Origin: an uncultured Blautia sp. | Lineage (GTDB): Bacteria > Bacillota > Clostridia > Lachnospirales > Lachnospiraceae | Length of the DNA: 64,000 nucleotides | Assembly: GCA_946557785.1 (NCBI GenBank) | Contig: CAMNTH010000003.1 | Span: 124,001 to 188,000 of the forward strand | Direction of reading: 5' to 3' | Shown: piece by piece, positions 27,203 to 36,581 of the stretch | Layout: the number at the start of each line of letters is the position of its first letter | Position numbering within the stretch: the stretch's first letter is position 1 | Translations under genes and position numbers: made by a program | Notes under the pieces: generated by a model | The model's database searches: none | Told to the model about the DNA's origin: nothing | The model's input: only the letters and a program-made list of their open reading frames with translations

Positions 27203-29033
27203 TGCCGTCCTCCTGCTTTCCTGGAATCGGTATATGAATGGTTGCAACAGTGCCTTTTCCTTTTTCGCTTTGGTAGATAATGCCGTAATCATTTCCATAA
27301 TATAGCTGCAGCCGCTTCTGCACATTGTAAACCCCTACGCCATTAGAATGATAATTCACCTTATGCTTTTCAAAAATATGATCCAGAGTCTCCTTGCTCA
27401 TTCCTACTCCATTATCAATGATCTCCAGCACGGCATTATTCTCTTTTGCATATCCCCTGATAATCAGAAGCCCCTTGCTTTCTTTATATTTCAGGCCGTG
27501 GTAAATCGCATTTTCGATAATGGGCTGCAGCACCAGCTTGATGATATGTACACTGCTGATCTCCGGGGCAACCTCGATGCGAAACTCAAGCTTATCCTTA
27601 TAACGCATTTTCTGTATGGTAAGATAGCTTCTGGCATATTCTACCTCCTGCCCCACAGATACCACTTCATCCTCATTGCTGATGCTCTGGCGCAGAAGCC
27701 GTGCCAGGGATGCCGTCATCAATACCACCTCTTCATTCTTTTTACCCTCTGCCATCCAGATAATGGAATCCAGGGTATTGTAAAGAAAATGAGGATTGAT
27801 CTGAGACTGAAGGGCTTTCAGCTCACTCTTTCTTTTTTCTTCCTGCTCATAAATATTCTGTTCCATCAGTTCCTGGATGCGGTGAGTCATTACATTAAAG
27901 GAAGTGGTAAGACTCCCGATTTCGTTTTCCGAAACCACCTCCACGTCTGCTGCTTCAAAATCTCCCTCCTGCACTCTTGCCATAGAATCCCTAAGCCGTT
28001 GAATAGGAAGGGTAATATTTTTTGCAATAGCACTGGAAAGCATGAGGGAAACCACAACAAGCACAATAGTAGTAAGAAGATAAATACTCTGAGCCTGTTT
28101 GCTGCGTTTCATAAGCTCAGCCACATTGGTACAGCCAACCACTGTCCAGCCCGTCCTTTCCGATCTGGAAAGAGTATAAAGCTTTCCATTATCCCCATCA
28201 TCTGTGAGAACCGTATCTGAATCTGCATTCATCACGGTCTCAATATTTTCTGTCTGAAGTTCATTATAAAGCTGCTGCTGCTGCGGATGGTAGACCACAT
28301 TCCCCTCTTCATCCAGAATAAATACATAGCCCTTTTCTCCGATGCTGTTCTGGTCGCACAGTTCACTGATGGCGCTGTAATTCAGGTCAATAAAAAAAGC
28401 ACCATCGTTTCCGCCCTTATGCTCCAGTGTGTTGGGAATCCTTCGGCTTAAGGTAATTACCCAGGGGCGCTCTCCCTCAATGGCATGCTGTACATGAGAG
28501 GAGGTAAGGCCTGACTCTTCCTGGCACTCCATGGCTTTCTGGTACCATTCCTGTGTCCTGATGTCAAGGTTAGGATTCAGATGCTGGGTCCCCTCATTAA
28601 TCAGGTAATTTCCCCCAATACGCAGGATCCCCAGGTTCTTAATATCGTCACGGCCTTTTAAAATTGCTGTATACTGGCTTAAAAGACGGTCTCTGATTTC
28701 TTTGCTTTCCGCTTCCGTATGCAGCCTGTACCTGGCATTCCCACCCTCCATTTCAGAAAACAAATACTGCTGTGCATCCTCGCTTTCTGCAAGCATAGAC
28801 GCAATATTATCCATATAATCAATATAGGAGTCTATATTCTGGTTCATCTGATGGATGATTGTCCTGGTATATACAACGGAATTTTCAAAAATAGAAGAAC
28901 GGGTGTATTTCATGGATACTGCCGTAACGATAAGTACTGCGCTTAATACCAGTATGGATACTGCAGCAAAAATCGCATTCTGGATGCTTTTCACTTTCCC
29001 TAATACACGCCCATAGTCATTTCCTTTTGTCAT
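27189..29033 (-). CDS. YesM-type sensor histidine kinase
   Basis: 614-residue kinase: membrane segment at about 18-38, large extracellular Cache-like domain (about 45-305, with GEKGYVFILDEEGNVVYHP and TGWTVVGCTNV), second segment at about 312-332, HAMP, His415 in QINPHFLYN, coiled segment, and HATPase with IIENAIYHGL and DNGVGM. It is coupled to the response regulator upstream by an ATGA overlap and to the binding protein downstream by a 14-base overlap. It probably reports sugar availability to control the 21322-26009 importer. Confidence 0.92.
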   Translation of the reverse strand: MTKGNDYGRVLGKVKSIQNAIFAAVSILVLSAVLIVTAVSMKYTRSSIFENSVVYTRTIIHQMNQNIDSYIDYMDNIASMLAESEDAQQYLFSEMEGGNARYRLHTEAESKEIRDRLLSQYTAILKGRDDIKNLGILRIGGNYLINEGTQHLNPNLDIRTQEWYQKAMECQEESGLTSSHVQHAIEGERPWVITLSRRIPNTLEHKGGNDGAFFIDLNYSAISELCDQNSIGEKGYVFILDEEGNVVYHPQQQQLYNELQTENIETVMNADSDTVLTDDGDNGKLYTLSRSERTGWTVVGCTNVAELMKRSKQAQSIYLLTTIVLVVVSLMLSSAIAKNITLPIQRLRDSMARVQEGDFEAADVEVVSENEIGSLTTSFNVMTHRIQELMEQNIYEQEEKRKSELKALQSQINPHFLYNTLDSIIWMAEGKKNEEVVLMTASLARLLRQSISNEDEVVSVGQEVEYARSYLTIQKMRYKDKLEFRIEVAPEISSVHIIKLVLQPIIENAIYHGLKYKESKGLLIIRGYAKENNAVLEIIDNGVGMSKETLDHIFEKHKVNYHSNGVGVYNVQKRLQLYYGNDYGIIYQSEKGKGTVATIHIPIPGKQEDGNEEA

Positions 29034-30649
29034 TTACGATACTCCCTGGCATATTCCGTAGGGGTTTTCCCGGTCATTTTTTTAAAAGAAATGCCAAAAT
29101 AATGAGGATCGGAAAAACCGACTTTTTCTGCTATCTCATAATTCTTCAATGTGGTGTTTTTCAGAAGTTCCCGGGCTTTATCCATACGGATCCGAATCAA
29201 CGCTTCCATAAAGGTGCTCCCTGTAACCTCTTTAAAAATAGTGCTGAAATAGCTTGTACTGATATTTAAATAAGAACAGATTTCATTCAGACTCAGATTT
29301 GGATCCATGTAATTATTTTGTATATAGTCCATGGCAAGCAAAGCCTGCCGCTGACCGCCGGAGCTGTTCATGGCGGACAGTTCCAAAAAGACATTTTCTG
29401 CATATTCCTTCACAAGACCGATCGCCAGCTGGAAGGTGCACTGCTGAGGCACTTTTCCCAAAAGCTCTTCACTTTGTTTCACCGCCTTATCCCTGTCCGT
29501 CTGTACGGAAGCATCTGCGTTTCCGATTGCACGGATCATCTGCTGCAAATACATACATGCACGGCTTTTTTCTACAAAGGCTCCTTTAATTTCCTGCTCC
29601 ATACGGGCAAGGCATAGCTCCATAGTTTCTTTTTTGCCTGTTTTCAGGCTGTCCGTAAGCTGTTCCAGCGTTTCATACAGGGAAATCTCCCCATTCTTCT
29701 GTTTTTCTTCCATATCCAAAAGCAGACATCCGCCAAGAAGATAACGGTGCTGGATGGCATCTGCAGCTGTATCATAGGAATACAAAAGCTTTTCCGGATG
29801 CCTTACCCAGATTCCGATTCCTATGGAAAGGTCTATTCCAATGACCTCCTTTACCTTTTGCTGGATTTCCTGGCAGATCTCCTTAATCTTCTGGGAAAAT
29901 TCCTTGGTACGGTTTCCCTGAAAAAGAACACAGACCCGGTTGCTGCCTTCCTGATAAGCAATTCCGGCAGATTCTCTTTCCACGATCTCATTGCTTATAT
30001 TAAAAACTACAAATGCCATCAGCGCACTTTCCTGCTGCTTTTCCACATCAATCTGGTACATGCCGGAATACAGGTCAATGTCAAAAACTGCAACTCTGTA
30101 GTTGGAAGCTTCCAGTTCAATCCCCATGGTCTTTAGCTGCTCCAGGCTTTCTTTAACATCTCTCGAGCAGGTTACCAAAGCCTCAATGGCTTTGGAGCGG
30201 ATCATCTGGGCATTTTTATGGTAATTCTCTGAAGCCCTGGTAAGGCTCTCCAGCTTCCGCTTTTCATTATGGCGCTGATCAACCTTTTCTTTCATCTTAT
30301 TGATTACCGCAGTAAGCTCCATGGCCGTAATGGGCTTTAGGAGATATTCACTTACATTATATTGGATGGCTTTTTTGGCATATTCAAATTCACCAAATCC
30401 GCTGAAGATTACAATTACGATGTCCGGATAGTTGTCATGGAGAAAATGGCTTAGTTCCATTCCGTCCATGTATGGCATACAGATATCTGTAAGTACAATG
30501 TCTATGGGATGTTTTTTTACAAATTCGGCGGCTTCCTGGCCATTCTGGCAGTCTCCCGCCAATTGGCAGTCCATTGCCTTCCAATCAATATTTTCTCTGA
30601 TGGCATCGCGCACCAGGATTTCATCGTCTACTAGTAATATTCGGTACAT
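29030..30649 (-). CDS. YesN-type response regulator with AraC output domain
   Basis: 539 residues. The receiver domain has DDE8-10, Asp55 in IVLTDICMP, and Lys in YLLKPITA. A central linker with coiled-coil potential (about 125-165) is followed by a C-terminal AraC domain (about 440-537) ending VGFSDPHYFGISFKKMTGKTPTEYA. First gene of the regulator-kinase-binding protein operon. Its targets are probably its own operon and the importer downstream, which has a poor -35 box. Confidence 0.92.
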   Translation of the reverse strand: MYRILLVDDEILVRDAIRENIDWKAMDCQLAGDCQNGQEAAEFVKKHPIDIVLTDICMPYMDGMELSHFLHDNYPDIVIVIFSGFGEFEYAKKAIQYNVSEYLLKPITAMELTAVINKMKEKVDQRHNEKRKLESLTRASENYHKNAQMIRSKAIEALVTCSRDVKESLEQLKTMGIELEASNYRVAVFDIDLYSGMYQIDVEKQQESALMAFVVFNISNEIVERESAGIAYQEGSNRVCVLFQGNRTKEFSQKIKEICQEIQQKVKEVIGIDLSIGIGIWVRHPEKLLYSYDTAADAIQHRYLLGGCLLLDMEEKQKNGEISLYETLEQLTDSLKTGKKETMELCLARMEQEIKGAFVEKSRACMYLQQMIRAIGNADASVQTDRDKAVKQSEELLGKVPQQCTFQLAIGLVKEYAENVFLELSAMNSSGGQRQALLAMDYIQNNYMDPNLSLNEICSYLNISTSYFSTIFKEVTGSTFMEALIRIRMDKARELLKNTTLKNYEIAEKVGFSDPHYFGISFKKMTGKTPTEYAREYRK

Positions 30650-30826
30650 GAAAAAATAGAAGTCCCCCTGATCTTAGATTCTGGGTTTATGTTATCATGT
30701 TTTGGGGTATTTTACAATATGGGATGCAAAGGAACGAACGATAGAAGTTGGAAGGGGGACAGCTGAGGGATCAAAAGCTTATAGAACTTTGGATGAGATC
30801 TGCCATAGCTAAATTTCCCCTATCCT

Positions 30827-30873
30827 AAAATCCCTTTTCTGCTGGAAAAACCCGTCCGCAGAAAAGGGATTTT
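30827..30873 (-). terminator. Terminator of the polyol/tagatose operon
   Basis: Perfect 16-bp stem AAAATCCCTTTTCTGC/GCAGAAAAGGGATTTT with a 15-base loop and flanking T-runs, 10 bases after the aldo/keto reductase stop. The remaining part of the 30650-30882 gap shows no gene. Confidence 0.85.
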
Positions 30874-30882
30874 TGTTCTTCT

Positions 30883-31893
30883 TTATTTTACGATTACTCC
30901 ATCTTCATCCCAAAGATCATGCCAGTCATTTGCTCCAGGCCACAGGAATACCTGTCCTTTGATCAGACGGTTATTTTTATCCAGAGATTTGATGATTTCC
31001 ATTTCCTCATCAGTAAGAGGATCTTCTGTTACACACTGCAGGTTCTTGGTATAATTTCTTTCTTTCAATGAGAACGGAATAGGGCTCTGCCCTCTCTGAA
31101 CTGCCCACTTAATGCATACAACTGCAGGATGGATCCCATGAGCTTCTGCAATTTTCTTCAATTCCGGAAGCTCAATATCTGCAACGTCTTCCGATGTTTT
31201 GTCACGCTCCGGACGTTCCGGGGAACCGATCGGGCAGAAACCTACTACTTCAATTTTATGCTCACGGCAGTACTCAAACAGCTCTGTCTGCTGGAAGCAT
31301 GGATGGAGCTCCATCTCAATGGCTGCCGGCTGGATCCTGCAAAGAGGAAGCACTGCCTCCAGCTTGGGAATGGTCATATTTGACATACCGATATGCTTGG
31401 TAAGTCCCATATCAACCAAACGCTCCATCTGCCTCCACGTCTTCATAAAACGTTCTGCAGTGAAAGGCTTGGAATCCGGATTACGGGAATCCACATCGCA
31501 GTGAGGTGCATGGTAGTTGGGGAATGGCCAGTGAACATAATACATATCCAGATAGTCCAGCTTTAGGTCTTTCAATGTTTTGGCACATGCAAGAAGAACA
31601 TCTCCGTCGCCGTGCATATCATTCCATACCTTTGATGCAATGAAAAGTTCTTCTCTTTTTACTACGCCCTCTGCAAAAGCGTCTGCAAAAACCTGACCGA
31701 TCTGGTCTTCGTTTCCATAGCATGCGGCACAGTCAAAAGAACGGTAGCCTACGCGGATAGCCCCTGCAACGGAAGCAGATACCGCATCCGGATCAGCATG
31801 GTCACTCCCAAAGGTTCCCATACCTACTGCCGGCATTTTGGCGCCTGTATAAAGTGTTCTCTGAGGCACTGTGGATGGATCAATAAATGTCAT
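30883..31893 (-). CDS. Aldo/keto reductase (aldose reductase-like)
   Basis: 336 residues from ATG 31893 (AAGGAGGAAATTGAC upstream). TIM-barrel NAD(P)H-dependent reductase with the catalytic tetrad in SFDCAACYGNEDQIG (Asp, Tyr), IASKVWND (Lys) and YYVHWPFP (His); HIGMSNM and PIPFSLKERNYTKNLQ (cofactor site) are typical. The last gene of the LacI-controlled operon, after the PfkB gene by 32 bases. Aldose reduction to a polyol would supply the kinase and GatD-like enzyme encoded upstream, for example galactose to galactitol; this is inference. It could instead detoxify aldehydes. Confidence 0.85.
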   Translation of the reverse strand: MTFIDPSTVPQRTLYTGAKMPAVGMGTFGSDHADPDAVSASVAGAIRVGYRSFDCAACYGNEDQIGQVFADAFAEGVVKREELFIASKVWNDMHGDGDVLLACAKTLKDLKLDYLDMYYVHWPFPNYHAPHCDVDSRNPDSKPFTAERFMKTWRQMERLVDMGLTKHIGMSNMTIPKLEAVLPLCRIQPAAIEMELHPCFQQTELFEYCREHKIEVVGFCPIGSPERPERDKTSEDVADIELPELKKIAEAHGIHPAVVCIKWAVQRGQSPIPFSLKERNYTKNLQCVTEDPLTDEEMEIIKSLDKNNRLIKGQVFLWPGANDWHDLWDEDGVIVK

Positions 31894-31925
31894 GTCAATT
31901 TCCTCCTTAATAAAAATCAAATGAA

Positions 31926-32858
31926 TTATTTAAGTTTCATAATCTGCACTTTTGGAAGGATCTCTTCCATATCCTCTTTTACAAAAAACCCTGTTTCCTC
32001 TCTCATAGCTGCTGCTGCAGAAATCGCACTGGCTTTACGAAGTATTTCTTCCATAGGAAGCCCCTCGCTGATTCCAAGGGCAAATCCGGCAATCATGGAA
32101 TCTCCGCATCCTACAGTATTTACTGCATCAATCTTTGGAACAGAAGCCTTAAAAACGCCCTGGCTGCATACCACAAAAGCGCCGTCCCCGCCCAGAGAAA
32201 CTGCCACGATCTCCACGCCCTTTTCATGGATTGCCATAGCGGCACTAACAATGTCCTCCATATTATCACATGGCTTTCCTGTGAGCATCCGTATTTCATC
32301 AATGTTTGGCTTGATCATAGTAGGGTTGGCCTCGATCCCTGCTTCCAGAAGCTTTCCGCTGGTATCCAGGATCACCGGTTTTCCGGCTGCTTTTACGATT
32401 TCTACCAACTTCGGATAAGCGGTTTCGTCAAGTCCTTTCGGTATGCTTCCCGACATGGCTACCACGTCTGCCTTTTCCACAAGTCCTTTAAATTTCTTCA
32501 GAAATCCCTGGAAGTCCTCCTCTGTTAAGGTAAAGCCAGGCTCCAGAAATTCTGTCTGCACATGGTTTATCTCATCCCAGATATTAATGCAGGAGCGGCT
32601 TTCTGCGTCTACATGATAAAATGCGCTCTTTATTCCAAAAGGCTTCAGATTTTCTTCTATGTAATTTCCCGCATGTCCTCCCACAAATCCGGTCGCTACA
32701 ACCTCTGCTCCGTAAATAGATGCAGGCTTTGACACATTCAGCCCTTTGCCGCCTGGGACATAGGCGCATTCTTTCACCCTGTTTACTTCTCCAATCTGAT
32801 AACCTTCCACAACATAGCGCTTATCAATAGCTGCATTTAAAGTAACTGTCAAAATCAT
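31926..32858 (-). CDS. PfkB-family sugar-phosphate kinase (1-phosphofructokinase / tagatose-6-phosphate kinase type)
   Basis: 310-residue cytoplasmic kinase beginning MILTVTLNAAIDKRYVV, the FruK/LacC N-terminus, with PGGKGLNVSK, MSGSIPKGL, KPNIDEIRMLTG, VSLGGDGAFVV and the catalytic anion-hole motif NTVGCGDSMIAGFALG. The length fits LacC/FruK (about 310). Placed between a GatD-like dehydrogenase and a class II ketose-bisphosphate aldolase gene set, the likely reaction is tagatose-6-phosphate to tagatose-1,6-bisphosphate. Fructose-1-phosphate is the main alternative. Confidence 0.88.
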   Translation of the reverse strand: MILTVTLNAAIDKRYVVEGYQIGEVNRVKECAYVPGGKGLNVSKPASIYGAEVVATGFVGGHAGNYIEENLKPFGIKSAFYHVDAESRSCINIWDEINHVQTEFLEPGFTLTEEDFQGFLKKFKGLVEKADVVAMSGSIPKGLDETAYPKLVEIVKAAGKPVILDTSGKLLEAGIEANPTMIKPNIDEIRMLTGKPCDNMEDIVSAAMAIHEKGVEIVAVSLGGDGAFVVCSQGVFKASVPKIDAVNTVGCGDSMIAGFALGISEGLPMEEILRKASAISAAAAMREETGFFVKEDMEEILPKVQIMKLK

Positions 32859-32893
32859 TTCTATTTCCTCTTATTTCCACTCTGAAATTTATG

Positions 32894-33943
32894 TCAGTCT
32901 TCATTCATCAGCAGGATCTTGCCTTTTACAAGACCAGGGATTTTGTATAACTGAAAAGCCTCCTGAGCCTGGCTCATAGGCATTTTTTTGTAAATGAAGC
33001 CAGGGTCAAATTTCAGCTGGCCTGTTGCAAAGTAATGAGCAGTCAGCTCCCACTCTTTTCCCGGGAAGGGGGAACTGTAGGACATCCAGGAACCGGTAAG
33101 CTTAAACTCCTTGCGGTTCATATTTTCCCACTGTTTCGGTGTAAAGCTTAAATCCACATGAGGAGTTCCGATAAAGCATACATGGGCTTTATTTCCAGCC
33201 AGTTCAAATGCCATATGCATGGTTGGAACCTGTCCTGCTGTTTCATAAACAAATCCGTAGCCTTTTCCATTGGTAATGGCAAGAGCTTCTTCCATATAAT
33301 TCTCTTTTGTAGTATTAATAACCGCATCTGCGCCAAGGCGTTTTGCAAGCTCCAGACGTTCATCGCTGATATCAAAAACCACTACCTTTTTGGAGCCGAA
33401 AATTTTTGCCCACTGCATCGTAAACATTCCAATGGTTCCGCCCCCCAGGATCGCTACATACTGACCGCCCTGGTAATCATTCTGCAAAAGACCGTGAAGC
33501 GCTACTGTGGACGGCTCGAACATGGCTCCCTGTTCATAGGAAATAGACGGGTCAAAAGGAACTGCATTCTGTTCAGGAAGAACTACATAATCTGCATTAC
33601 TTCCCTGCTCCCTGGATCCGATAAAGCTGTAATGCTTACATAAAGAAAAATTACCGTTCTGGCAGTCATCGCATTTCATGCAGGGAAGAAGAGGTGCGCC
33701 GGATACACGGTCGCCTACTTTTATTTTGGTAACCCCTTCTCCTACCTCAACTACGTCTCCGGAAAACTCATGTCCCAAAACGATGGGATAAAAATGGACT
33801 CCATTATGCAATACCCTTGGAATATCAGAACCGCAGATTCCGGATGCTTTTACTTTTACTTTAACATAGCCTGGAAGAACCTGCGGTTCCTCCACTTCCT
33901 GATATTGTACTTCTTCATTTGCTACTACAACTGCTGCTTTCAT
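32894..33943 (-). CDS. gatD: Zn-dependent dehydrogenase, galactitol-1-phosphate 5-dehydrogenase-like
   Basis: 349 residues from ATG 33943 (AAGGAG 7 bases upstream). MDR-family enzyme with catalytic-zinc residues in SGICGSDIPRV and LGHEFSG, a structural-zinc cysteine cluster in LLPCMKCDDCQNGNFSLC, and Rossmann motif ILGGGTIGMFTMQWA. The blocks GVHFYPIVLGHEFSG, YSFIGSREQGSNADYVV and LTGSWMSYSSPFPGKEWE closely resemble E. coli GatD, which oxidises L-galactitol-1-phosphate to D-tagatose-6-phosphate. It follows the FGGY kinase by 14 bases. No PTS galactitol genes are present, so the phosphorylated substrate must come from a kinase. Confidence 0.82.
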   Translation of the reverse strand: MKAAVVVANEEVQYQEVEEPQVLPGYVKVKVKASGICGSDIPRVLHNGVHFYPIVLGHEFSGDVVEVGEGVTKIKVGDRVSGAPLLPCMKCDDCQNGNFSLCKHYSFIGSREQGSNADYVVLPEQNAVPFDPSISYEQGAMFEPSTVALHGLLQNDYQGGQYVAILGGGTIGMFTMQWAKIFGSKKVVVFDISDERLELAKRLGADAVINTTKENYMEEALAITNGKGYGFVYETAGQVPTMHMAFELAGNKAHVCFIGTPHVDLSFTPKQWENMNRKEFKLTGSWMSYSSPFPGKEWELTAHYFATGQLKFDPGFIYKKMPMSQAQEAFQLYKIPGLVKGKILLMNED

Positions 33944-33957
33944 GGGGATTCTCCTTT

Positions 33958-35478
33958 TCAATAATTCTGCCGCTTCATAAGCGGCGTTAAAGATTGGTAA
34001 AGTCTTATATATGTATCGTATACGCCATCGTATATCTTCCGGTTATCAGGATTGGGTGTATGGCTGCGGGTGATTTTCACAGTAAGGGCTGCTGCTTCCT
34101 CGTAATCTTTATAAAATCCCACTCCTACGCCCGCAAGGATAGCTGCACCAAGGGTGGTTGCCGTATCGGAGGAGGGAACAACGATGGGCTTGCCTGTAAT
34201 ATCAGATTTTATCTGCGTCCATAACAAAGAGTTTGCAGATCCGCCCATGGCACGCAGAACCTCTGCTTTTGCCCCTGCTTCCTCTGCAGCTTCCAGATTG
34301 TGACGCAGGGAAAGTGCAACGCCTTCCATACAAGCGCGGACCATGTGACCCTTTGTTTTAGAAAAATCAAGTCCGTAGAAAACGCCTTTGGCGTCCGCAT
34401 TCCAGATAGGGGAACGTTCCCCAGCCATATAAGGCAGGAATATTACGCCGTCACATCCGGGAACAATGGGTTCTGCAAGCTCATTCAGCTGTACCAGAGA
34501 AGACTTTCCTGTTTTTTCCTGACTGGCTCTTTCGTAATCTGCAAACTCCTTTTCAAACCAGCGCATTACACCGCCGCCGCCGGTAGTGCCGCCCTGAAGC
34601 AGCCACTGTCCCGGAACCACGTGGAAGCCAAGGATCAGCCTTGGATCTGCTTTGTAGGTATCCATACAGATGCTCATGCCGCCTGCCTGTCCGCCCTGCT
34701 CCTGCGTCTCACCTGGATGAATTACCCCTGCTCCCAATGTACCGCAGGCTGCGTCCAGCCCCCCTGCAACAACAGGGGTTCCGGCGGATAATCCGCATTC
34801 CCTGGCAGCTTTCTCTGTAACCGTTCCAACAACAGTATCACTGGAAACAATGTCAGGCAAAAAATCCATGGGAATACCCAGCTTTCTGCACATTTCTTTA
34901 TCCCAGGCCCCTTTTCGCATGTCAAAACAGTGCAGGCCGTAGCCCTGGGAAACATCCTGGGTAATGGCTCCTGTCAGTTTATACGCGATAAAACTGTTGG
35001 ACTGCAGGATCTTATCAATTTTTTCATATATCTCCGGCTTATTTTCCTTGTACCACAGGATTTTCGCCGTTGTATAGGATGGCTGCAGGGAATTTCCTGC
35101 TATCTGAAAGATCTCATGTGAACCAATCTCTTCATTTAGCCTGTCGCAGATAGACTGCGCCCTGGTGTCCATCCAGATCGGCGTATTTGTCAGTACATTC
35201 CCATCCCGGTCAATGGCAATGGCAGACCAGCTTTGCCCGTCAATTCCTACGCCTGCGATTTCCTCCGGAAGGATTTCGCCCTCCTTAAGGGCTTTTCGGA
35301 TGGCACCGCATACGGCACTCCACCATTCATCCGGATTTTGCTCTGCCCATCCTTCCTTTGGATAATAAACCGGATAATCCCCTGAAGCCTGGGCAGCTAC
35401 CCTGCCATCCCGGTAGAACACTGCGATCTTACAGGCGCTGGTTCCAATATCAATCCCCAATAAATATGGTTTATTCAT
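33958..35478 (-). CDS. FGGY carbohydrate kinase (xylulokinase-like), candidate polyol kinase
   Basis: 506 residues from ATG 35478 (GGAGGAAAAG upstream). LLGIDIGTSACKIAVF phosphate loop, GIDGQSWSAIAID, IWMDTRAQSICDRL, GGLDAACGTLGAG, QGGTTGGGGVMRWFE, LPYMAGERSPIWNADAKG and RAMGGSANSLLWTQ. The overall plan is that of xylulokinases. Genomic position directly before a GatD-like gene suggests the role of making a polyol- or sugar-phosphate for that enzyme, replacing PTS phosphorylation; some FGGY members phosphorylate tetritols and pentitols. Activity on galactitol is a hypothesis only. Confidence 0.85.
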   Translation of the reverse strand: MNKPYLLGIDIGTSACKIAVFYRDGRVAAQASGDYPVYYPKEGWAEQNPDEWWSAVCGAIRKALKEGEILPEEIAGVGIDGQSWSAIAIDRDGNVLTNTPIWMDTRAQSICDRLNEEIGSHEIFQIAGNSLQPSYTTAKILWYKENKPEIYEKIDKILQSNSFIAYKLTGAITQDVSQGYGLHCFDMRKGAWDKEMCRKLGIPMDFLPDIVSSDTVVGTVTEKAARECGLSAGTPVVAGGLDAACGTLGAGVIHPGETQEQGGQAGGMSICMDTYKADPRLILGFHVVPGQWLLQGGTTGGGGVMRWFEKEFADYERASQEKTGKSSLVQLNELAEPIVPGCDGVIFLPYMAGERSPIWNADAKGVFYGLDFSKTKGHMVRACMEGVALSLRHNLEAAEEAGAKAEVLRAMGGSANSLLWTQIKSDITGKPIVVPSSDTATTLGAAILAGVGVGFYKDYEEAAALTVKITRSHTPNPDNRKIYDGVYDTYIRLYQSLTPLMKRQNY

Positions 35479-35536
35479 CTTTTCCTCCATGTTCCACTGT
35501 CTATGGGACTTTTCACATTCCTCAGACAAAGAGAGA

Positions 35537-36541
35537 CTACTTGCTGATCTTGCTGACGGATTTTCCCATGATCATCTCTGTCTGCAGCTTTTTGGTAACT
35601 TTATCCGTCTCCCTGCTCTCCAGACGAGCCAGGATAATCCTGGCCACTTCCCGTCCAATCTCATTGGTAGGCTGAGAAACAATGGTAAGCTTCGGGCTGC
35701 AGGCTCTGGCAAATTCCAGATTATCAAACCCAATAACCGATAATTCCTCAGGAATATGAATCCCAAGCTCGTTCAGCCCGATTACCGCACCCAGGGTCAT
35801 CTCATAGTTTGTGACAAACACTGCCGTCATGTCCTTATTTCTTTTTACAAGTGTTTCCAATGCCAGCACGCCGCCCTGGATTGTATAGTCACCGTGATAG
35901 ATCAAAGATTCCCTTACCGGAATCCCCGCAAGCCCATGGGCTTTGCAGTAACCCTCCAGACGTTCCCGGGCAGTAGATACATCCCTGGGACCACTGATAA
36001 TTCCAATGTTCCTATGTCCCATTTCCAAAAGAAGCTCCACTGCATCCATGGCAGCTTTTTCATTATCCACAAGAACACTGTCGCATTCCACGCCCTTTAT
36101 CCTACGGTCAATGAGGACAATGGGCTTTCCAGTTTTTTGAAAAACAGTCAGGTGGCTTCCTGTAATGTCTACCGGCATATTAATGATTCCATCTACGCGC
36201 TTTCTGGAAAGGAATTCTACTGCATCCCTTTCCAGTATTCTGTCTGTACGGCAGTCACAGATAATCGTAGCGTAACCGTGGCTTCTCAAAATATCTTCCA
36301 TCCCTGTAATGATTTCCGAGCAAAAAATACTATTCAATTCCGGGATCACAACTCCAATAGTTTTGGTGGCATTGGTTTTTAATCCCCTGGCAACCTCATT
36401 CACTTCATAGTGGAGTTCTTCAATGGCCTCCTGGATCTTGACCCTGTTTTTTTCCCTTACATTCCCTCCATTAAAATAGGAAGAAATTGTTGCAAGCCCA
36501 AGCCCTGTACGTTTCGCAAGATCTTTCATAGTCGCAGCCAC
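35537..36541 (-). CDS. LacI-family repressor of the polyol/tagatose operon
   Basis: 334 residues. The likely start is GTG 36541 (VAATMKDLAKRTGLG), with GGTGGTG 6 bases upstream, rather than the GTG eight codons earlier. N-terminal LacI helix-turn-helix (MKDLAKRTGLGLATISSYFNG) and hinge, then a peripla_BP-like effector domain with TIGVVIPELNSIF, IVLIDRRIKG, GHRNIGIISGP and TAVFVTNYEM. Encoded second in the operon, after the aldolase. A near-perfect CG-centred palindrome at 37474-37493, next to a consensus promoter, is the obvious operator, giving autoregulation of the operon by the imported sugar or its phosphate. Confidence 0.92.
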   Translation of the reverse strand: MAATMKDLAKRTGLGLATISSYFNGGNVREKNRVKIQEAIEELHYEVNEVARGLKTNATKTIGVVIPELNSIFCSEIITGMEDILRSHGYATIICDCRTDRILERDAVEFLSRKRVDGIINMPVDITGSHLTVFQKTGKPIVLIDRRIKGVECDSVLVDNEKAAMDAVELLLEMGHRNIGIISGPRDVSTARERLEGYCKAHGLAGIPVRESLIYHGDYTIQGGVLALETLVKRNKDMTAVFVTNYEMTLGAVIGLNELGIHIPEELSVIGFDNLEFARACSPKLTIVSQPTNEIGREVARIILARLESRETDKVTKKLQTEMIMGKSVSKISK

Positions 36542-36581
36542 AAAAAACACCACCTTTTCTTTCACATGCTATTCATTCGGA

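Noticed and set aside
32894..33943. Sorbitol or threonine dehydrogenase
   Set aside because: Zinc motifs alone allow it, but the HFYPIVLGHEFSG, FIGSREQGSNADYVV and GSWMSYSSPFPG blocks and the neighbours favour a GatD-like enzyme.
33958..35478. Simple xylulokinase assignment
   Set aside because: Sequence plan fits, but no xylose isomerase or transporter is present and the operon points to a polyol or tagatose route, so no gene symbol was given.
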